Numbered from the stretch's first letter, positions 33,746-44,848 are shown. The stretch: DNA of 64,000 nucleotides from Ascarosepion bandense (GCA_037127315.1 JBBBDQ010001611.1:930001-994000), one strand, 5' to 3'. Numbers and translations: made by a program. The notes: generated by a model from the letters alone, not told the origin.

Positions 33746-34070
33746 TTAGGCTTCTGATATAATCTTATGAAATGTACCTTTTGCCTTTTCTTACGCTCAT
33801 ACTGCATCGCAGAGCAATCCTCTATCTTGATTGGTTCTTGGGACTTGCATCTGGTGAACATTAGTCTAAATCAATATATTATACACTGGCATGAGTAAAA
33901 CTGTCTTAAATTTCGTGTTTGTGTGATGGCAGTTAATTGAGACACCGTTGTTTTATTTTTAACATGAAATATTTTATTTCTCACCTTTTCAAGTAAACAA
34001 ATTTATCAAACACTATTGAGTCACTTTAATCACATGAAGATGTAAATTTGTGAAATTTTCAAAATATCTT
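33746..34070. other. unassigned AT-rich spacer
   Basis: Nothing recognised. Confidence 0.4.
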
Positions 34071-34071
34071 T

Positions 34072-34493
34072 AAAATAGAGTTGTTAGATTTATTTATTAT
34101 TAAAATAGAGTTGTTAGATTTATTATATTAAAATAGAGTTGTTAGATTTATTATATTAAAATAGAGTTGTTAGATTTATTATATTAAAATAGAGTTGTTA
34201 GATTTATTATATTAAAATAGAGTTGTTAGATTTATTATATTAAAATAGCGTTGTTAGATTTATTATATTAAAATAGCGTTGTTAGATTTATTATATTAAA
34301 ATAGAGTTGTTAGATTTATTATATTAAAATAGAGTTGTTAGATTTATTATTAAAATTAAAATTAGAGTTGTTAGATTTATTATATTAAAATAGTGTTGTT
34401 AGATTTATTATATTAAAATAGTGTTGTTAGATTTATTATATTAAAATAGAGTTGTTAGATTTATTATATTAAAATAGAGTTGTTAGATTTATT
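34072..34493 (+). repeat. 28-bp minisatellite
   Basis: About fifteen copies of TTAAAATAGAGTTGTTAGAT plus TTATTATA. Sub-variants GCG and GTG replace GAG in the middle. The first unit and one at about 34345 carry small indels. Confidence 0.95.
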
Positions 34494-34876
34494 CTCAAAC
34501 TGTAATATAAGCTGATGTAGTTCATGCTTTCAGGGTAAAGAAATGAGGAAGATGTTTAAGTAGAAAAGACACCATCAAAACAATCGCTTATTTCTAATAT
34601 AACAAAAACTATTACAAAAAAAGAATAAATACAACATATGTGATGTTGAGCAAAAGAGAAGACAGTTGGTAAATTATAAAACTAATTTTATTTCCAGTCA
34701 TTTTCAAGTCATTGAATTTATATATTTAATTTTAGCAGGGTTTCGAACGAAAATTCAAACTTAAAAAATGTATATAAAATATTTCCCTGTGAATGGCACG
34801 TATCTATCATTTGGTAAATAATATTTAGGAAAAGAAAAACATATATGATAATTTGCTGTTTTAACTTGTGTACGTA
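34494..34876. other. unassigned AT-rich spacer
   Basis: Nothing recognised between the 28-bp array and the mariner TIR. Confidence 0.4.
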
Positions 34877-35820
34877 TTGGGTTGTCCGGAAAGTTCATAC
34901 CGATTTTTAAGGGAAAATAAAGCGCAGCACAAAATTATACCATTAAATATTTATTAAATTTACGAACCATTTTGTTGTATAACTTTTCTCATTTTTTTTC
35001 TTTCAACTTAAAGATTCTTTCTTTCCAGAATTGTGGTGGTTTCTTAGCAAAGAACTTATCAAGGATGTTTATATGTCATCCAAAGAATTAATTTTTTTTT
35101 ACTATTGAAATTATTTGGAAAGGATTTAGAGAAATGAAAATCCAAAGGAGCAAAGTAAGGTGAATAAAGCGTTGGGGGTGGGGGAGTAACGCATTCTAGC
35201 CAAGCTGCAACAATTTTTGCCGAGTCACCAAAGAAACAAGAAGTCTGGCATTATTCTAATGAAGAACAACACCTTTCCTGATCCCCAATTATGGCCATTT
35301 TTCTTGAATTGTTACGAGCAGTACTTTTCAGGATCAATTGACTGGTTACTTGGTAGAAGTTCATGATACAGAATTCCTTTTCAATCCCACTAGACGCACA
35401 GCCTGACTTTCATGAGATAAAGACCTATTTTAGTGTGGCTAAAGTTGGTTCATGAAGCATACTCCAAGAGATTTTTAACTGGACATTGTTGTAAACGATG
35501 TATTTCTCATCACCCGTCAAAGTTTGCTTAAAAAAGGGTGCATTTTAATTTCGTTTATACTGCAAATCACAGACAGAAATGTGATCCAACATATTCTTTT
35601 CACACAAATCAGGTGGTACCAAAACAACGTATCAGTCTGATTGCCCAAGCTTGTCTTTGTGCTTATGGGTGGTAGATTTTCATACATTTAGTGTTTCTGC
35701 CAATTACGACGTTGCGTAATACGGGTTATTATTAATCAAGGTCTTGATTTGGTCGTCATCTGTAGTGGGTGGGGGTCAAACAGAGCGTTCTTCATCAATA
35801 GGGCTACAATCACCAACTCT

Positions 35821-35831
35821 AAAATTAGTGA
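35821..35831 (+). repeat. target-site duplication, left
   Basis: AAAATTAGTGA, identical to 36097-36107; flanks the 5S-derived SINE. Confidence 0.9.
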
Positions 35832-36096
35832 GTCTACGGTTATATCGTGTTGAATACACCGGTTCCCGTCCGATCACCGAAGTTAAGCAACATCGAGCCT
35901 GGTCAGTAGTTAAATGGCTGACCATTTGGGAGTAACAGGTGCTGTAAACGTAAGGACCAAGAAGGGTCCACCGGTCCTCCAGGTTTGGGGGTTGGGTGCA
36001 GGGCCCGTAAAAACAAAACAGTTTGTTACAGAAACAGCAACAAAAAAGTTGCTGCTCTATGCACCATCTGGTTGTGATAGATAAATGATGATGATG
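35832..36096 (+). mobile_element. 5S rRNA-derived SINE, complete with target duplication
   Basis: Positions 35832-35951 are 120 nt resembling a whole 5S rRNA: GTCTACGGTTATATCGTGTT, CGTCCGATCACCGAAGTTAA, GCAACATCGAGCC, ending GGTGCTGTAAACGT. A ~145-bp unrelated body follows and ends in a GATGATGATG tail. An 11-bp direct repeat AAAATTAGTGA flanks it (35821-35831 and 36097-36107). The internal control region of 5S would serve as a Pol III promoter. It inserted into the mariner transposase, whose reading resumes on both sides. It is a SINE, not a 5S gene, because of its tail, its target duplication and its substitutions. Confidence 0.9.
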
Positions 36097-36107
36097 AAAA
36101 TTAGTGA
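36097..36107 (+). repeat. target-site duplication, right
   Basis: AAAATTAGTGA, identical to 35821-35831. Confidence 0.9.
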
Positions 36108-36528
36108 AATTCTTCCGTACAGTTCTTTCAATTAAATCACCCTCACCATGCACAGTACATAGATTTTTCTGCTTGCGAAGTATTTTACGGTAATAAAAAA
36201 AAAATCAAATGTCTAAAATGCACTTTATAATCTTTCATTTTCATAGAGATGCAAAATTGACATTAATTAATTTTTAACTTAGTTTCTCAAGATAAGTGTG
36301 CAATAATCAGTAATGTAAGCATTAGAACACGTCCATATATTTGACAGGTTCTAATGGGTTGGAATATGAACGACGAAAAATCGGCATGAACTTTCCGGGC
36401 AATGCAATATATAAAAATTGGATACTGAGGTCAAATACCAAGCAGTGATTGTTTTTAAAGCCCGTGTTGAAGCCTGAAACAGACTGTCTCCGCTTAGTGT
36501 TGACCTCAGTACCCATTTTATAATTATA

Positions 36529-36911
36529 CTAGCAGTATAGACCGGAGTTGTTTGGGTGTAATGAAAGCTTTAAAACTAATCCATGGTCCTGGAGCTCAGA
36601 CTCTTTGGACGTTGGCACGAAAGATTAAAAAGCAATAGTTGTTTCCAGTTAAAGCGAAACCGTAGACTGAAAGAAAAATGAATGGAAGTAAGACAAATTT
36701 TGATTTCCTGGTATCGATATCAAATAAGTTTTTTTCGCCGTAAACTGAATTTTGAAGGCTAAATAAGTCCTGAGTAAATGGTATTATGGCTGAGACTAAG
36801 AACTACAATTATACCTACTTAGAGCCAAACCCGAAGCAAAAACTAAAATAAAAGGGCTGAAAAATAAATACAAACATACAGACAGATAAACAGACACACA
36901 CAGAAACATCT

Positions 36912-36954
<43 letters not shown>

Positions 36955-37257
36955 TATCAATTTTCTGCACTATTGTAAAACCTGCAACCTTGAAACTTCT
37001 GAATATTATTTTTTATGTCTTTGTCTATGAGTGTATCAAATTTGATTAAAATCGGATCACTCCTTCTATAATCCGATTTTTTCGATTATCGATTTTCGAT
37101 ATTTATCGGTGGTACCTCGACAGAAAACCTAGCTAAGAACACTCGCAGATGCTTATAGTACAACTGTGTAAATTTTCAAGAAAATCGGTTCAGCCATTTC
37201 GGAGTCTGTAGGTAACGGACACACACACACAAAGTTCCATTTATTAATAAGTTTAGA
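36529..37257 (-). mobile_element. non-autonomous Helitron, copy 4
   Basis: Minus-strand 3' end CTAG at 36529-36532 with a degraded hairpin (CCCAAACAACTCCGG). 5' end TCTAAACTTATTAATAAATG from 37257 downwards, preceded by A. The central (TA)n tract is at 36914-36950. Close to full family length. Confidence 0.92.
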
Positions 37258-37544
37258 TATTTCTGTATCCGATATTGGGCCCTTTTTACCTATTAATATA
37301 GCATACCTTAGAATATGGTTTTACCATTATATAACGAAATGGGGGTTACTCAGAGTGAAAGAAATGAGAAAGACGTTAACGAGGAGAAAGGGCAATAGAA
37401 CAACTTTCAGGGGGACAGATGATGACTTGATGCTGCAAATATCGCAGAGGCCAAATAACCAGGAAACCTGAAGAGTTTCACAAGCAAGAAGTCCGAGTAA
37501 AGAAATAAAAGAAAAGTGCCATACAGGTTATAATTCTCAAAAGA

Positions 37545-38665
37545 CAATTCACTCAACGAATCCAACCCTCAGCATCTACCATGGCATCGATCCGACTCCG
37601 GAATCTGGTACATATAGCCGTTATGGTGCCTCTAGGAAGAACTTCATATGTCTCCTTAATACTGTTAATCAGTTGGGCCATTGTGCTACAGATAGTGCGG
37701 TTTGGATCTTTTTCAAACGTGCCCCAAACATAAGAATCCATAGGATTACTATCAGTGTAGTTAGAGGCTGGACGTTGGGGCTGGTGAAGTTGCAAAAATT
37801 TTCTGACAACTCTGACTCTCCCTGGAGGTGTAGCATACATATGGTCTTTCAGAAGCCAAACAAGGTTGGGCACCTTGACTTGGTGTAATGGTTAATAAGC
37901 TTTTTTTTACTAGAACCTATTAAAACTTAGTAGTGAGTTAGATCCTCACTGGGTATCCCATATTTTAAGTCTTCTCCCACATCTAAACTGCACTTAGAAA
38001 ATCACCAATCCAACCAAGACTTGATCAGGGTTTTCACATAGCCATCCACATTAAAGCTGAGACCATGTTCAAAGATGTGAGGAAACATGACATCATCCTT
38101 ACTGAACAGACTCCCACAAACTATCACAGTTTTGGGTAATTTAGATTTCATGACACGATGAACGTCATATGGATTGTAGGCAAACCATCTGTTGAGAGAA
38201 CCAGACTGTCTCTGGTTCAACAAGATGTTTCTCACTTTTCAGAAATTTTTGGCTTTATCAGACGGTTTTCTTGAGCCTTTTCTGTAAGAAGTTAATCTGT
38301 AAGACTATGGTATGACTGTTGACAGAGGTCTTCATTCATGTCCAGCTTCATAGTGGAAATTGTAACACCAATTTCCGAGCCAAAGCCCACATTCGCTTGC
38401 CTGGCTCTTTCACCACATTCTAATGCAGTTGTTGGGCGTATTCTGGTGTACTGAGGCAAGCAGAACGTTTGCCGTGTTCTTTCCTACAAGACACGGCCTC
38501 GTAGTCTCCGTTGATTTCACGTTCTGTTGCTTTCACAGTGTTCACAGAATATTCAGCGGCCTTCCTGATCGCAGCAGTTTTATGTTCAGCGCAAACCATT
38601 ATGATGCTGGTTACTCTTTCCCGATATTCAGATGGTTTCTACTTATCCATGTCTGTTAACTTCAA
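37545..38665 (-). pseudogene. mariner-like transposase pseudogene (second lineage)
   Basis: Minus-strand pieces in order: RERVTSIIMVCAEHKTAAIR (HTH), VKATEREINGDYEAV, YAQQLH then VKEPGKR, MNEDLCQQSYHSLTD, NRWFAYNPYDVHRVMKSKLP, KTVIVCGSLFSKDDVMFPHI, FEHGLSFNVDGYVKTLIKSW, and SNPMDSYVWGTFEKDPNRTI. The last holds the SPDLNPMDYYVWG-like end of the catalytic core. A C-terminal FRSRIDAMVDAEGW follows near 37560. This series belongs to the mariner/Tc1 group that ends in FRxRIxAxIxAxGG, and differs clearly from the element at 34.9 kb. The segment between the 77- and 106-codon frames (about 37875-38000) is broken. No TIR pair was identified. Confidence 0.85.
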
Positions 38666-40120
38666 CACCTCCAAGACTAGTAATGCGTTTTACAATGTCG
38701 TTCATTGTTTACTGATATTTCAAACCATTTGGAAAAAGATAAAAATAGACTCAAATTTAGCTCGATCACCACAGCTATTTTTAAAGTTAAACGATGAGAC
38801 GTAGTTGCCAATCAAAGCTCATCGGAAAATTCTGCCATGAAAATGTTTATGAAAACGACGAAGGAAACCTACATTATCGTGTTTGGAAAAGTGTGTGTGT
38901 GTGTTTTTATGATGGGGTGATTAAGGTTATAGCACCAAACAGGCGTTTTTTTAGATCCTTACCTAGAACCAATAATTCCTAAGCCAAACATCACAGTAGA
39001 AGTGCGACACTTTAATTAAAAGGAAATTCTCTTTGTCGGCTGCCGACCAGGAAGCTATTCTTGGTCTGTGTAAAGCAATTAGTCAAACAAATGGCGGAGT
39101 AAGTGTTCAAACAACTAAAACAAGTTCAGATCATTTGGTATCAAAATGGCCAAATTCAGTCGCAAATTCCGAGTGATTAAATGTCACGCTCAAGTTTGGT
39201 GTCCCCTACAGGTCATTAATGAGAGGAAGAAAAGAATTAATGAGATGAATTCACCCACTGTTCACGTGATGATTTACAGTACTTTTGTCTTGATTCAAAT
39301 CGAGACTTGCCATAACTAGTGAGACTGCAACCAAGTGATTAAATTGGCACAGATGGATACGGATTATTACAGATGTCTAGAACGTGTTGCTGAGAATCAT
39401 CTCCCTTTCACGTATGGTTTATGTTTAATTTTTTTTAAAGATTAGCACGGGAGAACAATTTGATAATAGTAAAGGTTTAAAATATGAAAGTATTTTTAAC
39501 GGCAAAAGTAAATTATCGAATAAGAAATCATACCAAACTAAAAAAAATGTTTAAACTATCAATTGTATACAACCGTTATCTCATGATTAAAAATGGCTTG
39601 GAGCAACTGAAACATGTAGGTTTTCGCGAGGATCGTCCTTTTTGGAAAATCTTAGAATGGTGCTAGAGTATAAAACAAAAGAACTACCAAATAACAACAA
39701 AAAGTCCATGTCTTGACGATTTTCAAAGACAACATCAACTAAAATGGATGGTACATGTGATTCGAATAGAAAAATGACAATGGACTTGTGCAAAGTATTT
39801 TCCAGAATAAATTCTTTTAATAGAAATATTTTACAAACTTCAGCTGAAAATAACACTGGCTGCTCGGTTAACGAACGCCGAATGTTTCCTAATAAAGAAA
39901 TTAGGTAAATATTAACATTACCATTTAAAAGAGCACCTTTGTAACAATGCCGAGAACATTAAAAACATACCATGCGGTGAACATTCACTAATCTGTTTAA
40001 TCCAAGACTGTTTCAAGTAGCGTGATCGAAGAACATGTCTTTTACTTTTAAGGAATGGTGTACCTTGGGTAACGTAATTTTTGCACATTAATTTGTTCTC
40101 ATATTTTTGTATTGTAAAGC
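38666..40120. other. unassigned sequence
   Basis: Several 60-97 codon open stretches on both strands, none with a recognisable motif. Nothing else seen. Confidence 0.4.
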
Positions 40121-40122
40121 CA

Positions 40123-40995
40123 TGATTATACGCAGGATAGACAGAGAGACCATTCTGAGAACCATAGAAGTTATGCCAGGATTCATCATCGGCGGCCACA
40201 ATGTGAACAACATGAGGTACGCAGATGATACATTACTGATAGTAGACACAGAAAGAAAACTACAAGACCTCCTACAGAAGGCAGCTGAAGAGAGTGACAA
40301 GAAAGGACTACAAATAAACTGCAAGAAAACCGAATGCATGGTCATCAGCAAAAAGGGCAGCCCAAAATGCCAATTACAGGTGAGGGACTCTAAAATTAAG
40401 CAGGTACAGAAATTTAAATACCTGTGAAGTGTTCTAAAAGAAGACGGAAAATGCGACACTGAGATCCGAAGGCGAAGTGGCATGGCGAAAGAAGCATTCC
40501 AGAAATTGAGTAAAGTATTAAGAAACAGGACAATTTCACTAGAAACAAAGAGGAGAGTACTGGATTGCTATGTGATGTCAGTTCTTCAATATGGCAGTGA
40601 ATGTTGGAAAATATCTTCGAAGATGAAGGAAAAACTTGAAGCAGCTGAAATGTGGTTCTACAGAAGGATGCTGCGGATATCATAGACCGAGCATGTGAGC
40701 AATGACGAGATTTTGGCAAGGATGGAGACAAAAAGGAAATTAATACTGAGCCCCAGAAAGAGACAACTAATGTTCCTGAAACATGTAATGAGGAAGGAGG
40801 GTTTGGAGAACTTGATACTAACAGGCCAGATAGAGAGGAAAAGAGACAGGAGAAAGTAGCGGATAACATATTTGAAGGGCGTGATAAGGTGAATGACGGA
40901 ACCATAGTTGCATGGTGCAAAAAGCCACAAGGGACAGGGAGATATGGAAAGCCATGATCGCCTACGTCCTGAAAGAACATGGCACCTAAAAGAAG
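40123..40995 (+). pseudogene. RTE-like LINE, RT motif C to C-terminus
   Basis: The 106-codon frame at 40107-40427 contains MPGFIIGGHNVNNMRYADDT (catalytic YADD intact), LLIVDTERKLQDLLQKAAEE, GLQINCKKTECMVISKKGSP and KIKQVQKFKYL, then a stop. In the next frames come RRSGMAKEAFQKLSKVLRNR, LDCYVMSVLQYGSECWKISS, LEAAEMWFYRRMLRIS, NLILTGQIERKRDRRK, and a C-terminal block ending CATGGCACCTAAAAGAAGAA. RT motifs A and B are missing at the 5' end, so this is a 5'-truncated copy. It has few disabling changes and may be one of the younger copies here. Confidence 0.9.
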
Positions 40996-41159
40996 AATTT
41001 GTTCTCAACTGTTTGTATAAATTTATAAAGCTTGAGTGTAATAGATAGACTATCAAGACATTTCAATGTAACTAAACGAGTAGAACTGTTGATTATAGTA
41101 GAAAATAGCATGTTTACAAAATGTTAAGTACTTGTTTATAGTTCTGATATGAGGTAGAA

Positions 41160-41475
41160 CTTACACTATTTAAAGTGTTCAGACTATTGTCTTCGTTTTT
41201 ACTGCCATATTTACGACATTTCGGCCGATGTACGACCCGGCCTTCAATTTAAATAGTGTAAATACTATCTCAACTCAGAAATTTCGACAAATACTGAAGG
41301 ATCGGTATGGACCAGTTACACCAAAAATATGGAGACAAAAAGAAAAGTTCTACCTGAAACTGGCACAATTGCAAACCAGAAGAAGGCTAGAACGTACAAC
41401 GGTCTGAACGTCGTAAATATGCCAGTAAAGATGAGAATAATAGTCGAAACAATGTAAATAGTGTCAGCAAATTTT
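41160..41475. repeat. inverted-repeat element with two hammerhead-like blocks
   Basis: The left arm starts ACACTATTTAAAGTGTTCAG and the right arm ends CGAAACAATGTAAATAGTG. Each arm carries a block of the form (C)xGAAGAAGGCC/T-N12-GGCC/GGTC-xAAAC/T-GTC. CTGGCA (41361-41366) and TGCCAG (about 41420) can pair as an outer stem for the right block. The arms are diverged; the loop is about 100 bp. No coding. Confidence 0.55.
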
Positions 41476-41579
41476 TATATTTACATTTTACTTTTTCCTG
41501 AGTAATTCTAACTCCACTAACGCCAATAGTAGAGAAACATATGGAGTCAGATTTGAGCACACTTCTTTATATATTATTA

Positions 41580-42257
41580 CTAGCAGTATAGCCCGGCATT
41601 GCTCGGGTGAAATGAAAGCTTTAAAACTAATCCATGGTCCTGGAGCTCAGACTCTTTGGACGTTGGCACGAAAGTTTCCAGTTAAAGCGAAACCGTAGAC
41701 TGAAAGATAAAAAAAATGGATGTAAGTCAAATATTGATTATCTGGTATCGATATCAAATAAGTTTTTTTCGTCGTAAACTGAATTTTGAAGGCTAGACAA
41801 GTCCTCTGAGTAAATGGTATTATGGCTGAGACTACGAGAACTACAATTACACCTACTTAGAGCCAAACCCGAAGCAAAAACAAAAATAAAAGGGCTAAAA
41901 AAAATACAGACATACAGGCAGATAAACAGACACACAAACATCTTGCCTTTTATATATATTATCGATTTTCTGCACTACTGTAAGAACTGCAACCTTGAAA
42001 CTTCTGAATATCGTTTCTTATGTATTTGTCTATGAGTGTATCAAATTTGATTAAAATCGGACCACTGCTTCTATAACCCGATATTTTCGATTATCTATAT
42101 TTATCAGGGGTACCTCGACACAAAACCTAGCTAAGAACCGTCGCAGACGCTTATAATACAACTGTGTAAATTTTCAAGAAAATCCGTTCAGCTGTTTCGG
42201 TGTCCATAGTTAACGGACATACATACACACAAAGTTCCATTTATAAATAAGTTTAGA
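41580..42257 (-). mobile_element. non-autonomous Helitron, copy 5
   Basis: Minus-strand 3' end CTAG at 41580-41583 with hairpin CCCGAGCAATGCCGGG. 5' end TCTAAACTTATTTATAAATG from 42257, preceded by A. The central TA tract is short (41951-41959). Confidence 0.92.
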
Positions 42258-42316
42258 TTATTATTATTGTTATTATTATTGTTATTATTATTATTATTAT
42301 TATTGTTATTATTACT
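42258..42316. repeat. (ATT/GTT)n microsatellite
   Basis: TTATTATT and TTGTTATT triplets over about 57 bp, between the Helitron and the foldback arm. Confidence 0.9.
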
Positions 42317-42317
42317 G

Positions 42318-43742
42318 CTTTAGAACATATACAAACTACTACAAAATTGTACATTTTGTTTCGACATTGAAAGAACAATGTCACATCAAGTAGTTAATAA
42401 TGGTGGTAATAAACGTTATATTGAAAAAAAATTATAAATATACCCTTTCCGTTTATTTTTGGAAATATTCTTGTACGAGGTAAAAAGATATTAAAAAGTG
42501 GGGGAAAGAAAGACGGCAGAAAAGATGAGAAAATAAGATGAGAAAACAAGAAAAAAGAAATGAGGAAAGGGAAAGACCAAGAGGAAATAGAGAATAAAAG
42601 GTAACGGTTAAAAGAGAGAAAATTTAAATTTTGTCCAGAAATGAATTGTAGATAGATATTGATATCTGTTACATGGTGTCTGGGATCAATTCTTTTGGCA
42701 TTAAAAAAATTATCTAAATAAAATTATCTGTGTGTGTGTGTGTGTGTGTGTGCGTGCGTTACCTATAGACTCCAAAACGGCTGAACCGATTTTCTTGAAA
42801 GTTTACACAGTTGTACTATAAGCGTCTGCGAGTGTTATTAGTTAGGTTTTGTGTCGAGGTACACCTGGTAAATATCGAAAATCGATAATCGAAAAAGTTG
42901 GGTTGTCGAAGGAGTGGTCCGATTTTAATCAAATTTGATACACTCATAGACAAAAACATAAGAAACGATATTCAGAAGTTTCAAGGCTGTAGTTCTTACA
43001 ATAGTGCAGAAAATCGATAATATATAAGCTTTCATTACACTCGAGCATCGCCGGGCTATACTACTAGTACTTCTAGAAAAAAAAGAAAGAAGGAAAATAA
43101 AGAGGAAAAAAGCTTAAAACAATGTAACCGATGTCTGTGTTTGTTTGCAATTCACTTCCGGCCTAAATTTAAATTTTCTCTCTTAGAAGTTTCTATTGTT
43201 TCTCCCCTTTCATCTCTCTAAACATTTTCTTTTTTCTTCCTACTCCCTTTGTATCTTTACTTTTCCTCTTTTTTTTTCTTTTCCTTTATAGAAGTAATTT
43301 TCTTTTTAAATGCCAAAAAAATTTGAGTCCAGACACCATATAACCCATATCAATATTCGTCTAAAATTCACTTCCGGTCTAAATTTTAAATTTCTCTCTT
43401 CGCTTTTTCCATTGGCTCTTTGCTCCCAATACTTTCTCACTTATTTTCCTCATTACTTTCTATTTTTGTTTTTTGTTGGTATTTTTCATTTCCTCTTTCT
43501 TTTCGTTTCCTTGATTTCTCATTTTATTTTCTGACTTTTATTAACCTCTTTCTCCCCCAGCTTTTAATATCCTTACCTCGTACAAAACAAATTTCCAAAA
43601 ATAAAAGGAAGTGGTATTTTTTTATTTTTTTTTAATAAAACGTTTATTGCCATCATTATGAACTACTTGATGAGACATTGTTCTTTCAATGTTGAAACAA
43701 AATGTACAATTTTGTAGTATACAGTACATGTTCTAAAGTAAT
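42318..43742. repeat. large foldback (inverted repeat) with a Helitron in its loop
   Basis: The left arm 42318-42705 (from GCTTTAGAACATATACAAAC to CTGGGATCAATTCTTTTGGC) is collinear, in reverse, with 43305-43742 (TGCCAAAAAAATTTGAGTCC to ACAGTACATGTTCTAAAGTA). The arms are about 390-430 bp and diverged. A further partial copy of the right arm lies at 43130-43300 (AATTCACTTCCGGCCTAAAT against AATTCACTTCCGGTCTAAAT). No coding sequence with known motifs. It could be a foldback DNA transposon or an inverted duplication. Confidence 0.7.
42713..43067 (+). mobile_element. non-autonomous Helitron, copy 6 (short)
   Basis: Begins TCTAAATAAAATTATCTGTG and ends CTAG at 43064-43067 after ACTCGAGCATCGCCGGGCTA. 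The 3' half of the usual element, after the (TA)n tract, is missing apart from the terminal hairpin. It lies in the loop of the foldback. Confidence 0.85.
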
Positions 43743-43753
43743 AATTTTTAATA

Positions 43754-44043
43754 CGAATAAATAAGGTGGATCTTTCGATATAAGGACTTATAATACAGAT
43801 AGAAATTGACTTTTTTTTAATCTTTCAACGTGGTCTCACAGCTGTGTCAAACACTTTTCGCATCTGTGCACAAGCTTCCGTATTCCTTCTGCGTAAAAAC
43901 CTTAGGACTGATGTCTCAGCCAATCGTTCACAGCACATTTTACTTCATCTTCACTTTCGTGCCTCTCGTGAACACGTTCAAGAGACCAAACAGGTGAAAG
44001 TCTGAAGAGGCAAGGTCTGGCCTTCTTTATTGAATGACCCTCG
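43754..44043 (-). mobile_element. internally deleted mariner, MITE-like (~290 bp)
   Basis: Flanked by TA at 43752-43753 and 44044-44045. The right end on the minus strand reads CGAGGGTCATTCAATAAAGA and passes straight into PDLASSDFHLFGLLNV, VHERHESEDEVKCAVNDWLR, HQS and later RKLVHRCEKCLTQL: the last third of a mariner transposase. The left end (ACGAATAAATAAGGTGGATC, TATAAGGACTTATAATACAG) matches the 5' end of the fragment at 6060-6109. So the first two thirds of the gene were deleted, leaving both ends. Confidence 0.82.
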
Positions 44044-44045
44044 TA

Positions 44046-44132
44046 AATATTTACTGCTTTATTTTTATATTGAGTACTGTTTTAAATTAAGTATTTTGAA
44101 TGTTGTAATTATTTTCTTCGTTCTGATCCATT

Positions 44133-44164
<32 letters not shown>

Positions 44165-44848
44165 ATATATATATTATATAATATTTTTATATATATAATA
44201 TGTGTAAAATATGTTTATGCGGTTTTGGCCACTGAGTGTAACCATATTGTTGTAAATAGTGAAAGAAATAGTCATATATCAGACTTCTATCCATACCCTT
44301 ACTATTAAATGCATATCTAGAGCAACTTCTTGGAAGCAGATATACTATTTCTTCCCATAAAAGCGAACAGAGTAAAGTAATATTTGACGGTAATTTAAAA
44401 ACTGGTCACCATTAAGAAGCATTTAAATCGGTTTTAACTGACGAAGAAAACATTAATTTAGCTGTTTTTTGTCACTTTAGTTGTTTACTTGTCTATAATT
44501 CCGACACCCGTAGCCATATTTAATTGTTACGATGCATTTAGACAGAATTAAATAGCAATTGTCGTATAGGCGAGAGAAAAGATGCATTTACACAGCCAGA
44601 AATAGTTATGAGAGAATATTTTTCCGATGAATACTAATGACGATCTATTTTCTGAATAAATCTGGTGATGAAGCAAACAAACCAAGACTTAGATTCACGA
44701 TCGTCTCTCGAAAAGCAACAGCCTTATCCGGTATTCAGACTGTTTTCAGCTTCATGTCCGTTTATAAAAATGTTGTAAAACAACTTATCTTTTCTTCTCA
44801 TTTTGTCAATATCAAATAGTTTGGAAACACTAATTAACTGGAGTTTTT
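44046..44848. other. unassigned sequence with (TA)n tracts
   Basis: TA-rich tracts at 44137-44200. Otherwise nothing recognised. Confidence 0.4.

Larger units (their letters stand above)
34877..36407 (-). mobile_element. full-length dead mariner transposon with a SINE inside
   Basis: Both ends are visible. TTGGGTTGTCCGGAAAGTTC at 34877 is matched in reverse by GAACTTTCCGGGCAATGCAA ending at 36407, with TA on both outer sides (34875-34876, 36408-36409). Removing the nested SINE and one target duplicate (276 bp) leaves 1255 bp, the usual mariner length. Minus-strand transposase pieces are, in order: GEGDLIERTVRKNFTNF, GDCSPIDEERS, DDDQIKTLINNNPYY, LTGDEKYIVYNNV, YYELL/HELLPSNQSIDPEKYC and YSPYFAPLDFHFSKS. 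These match the paired HTH, the GDE catalytic block and the DLAPSD-like block. Numerous stops and shifts make it non-functional. Confidence 0.93.

Noticed and set aside
35832..35951. Genuine 5S rRNA gene
   Set aside because: It has many substitutions, a dispersed-element body and tail, a flanking target duplication, and lies inside a transposon.
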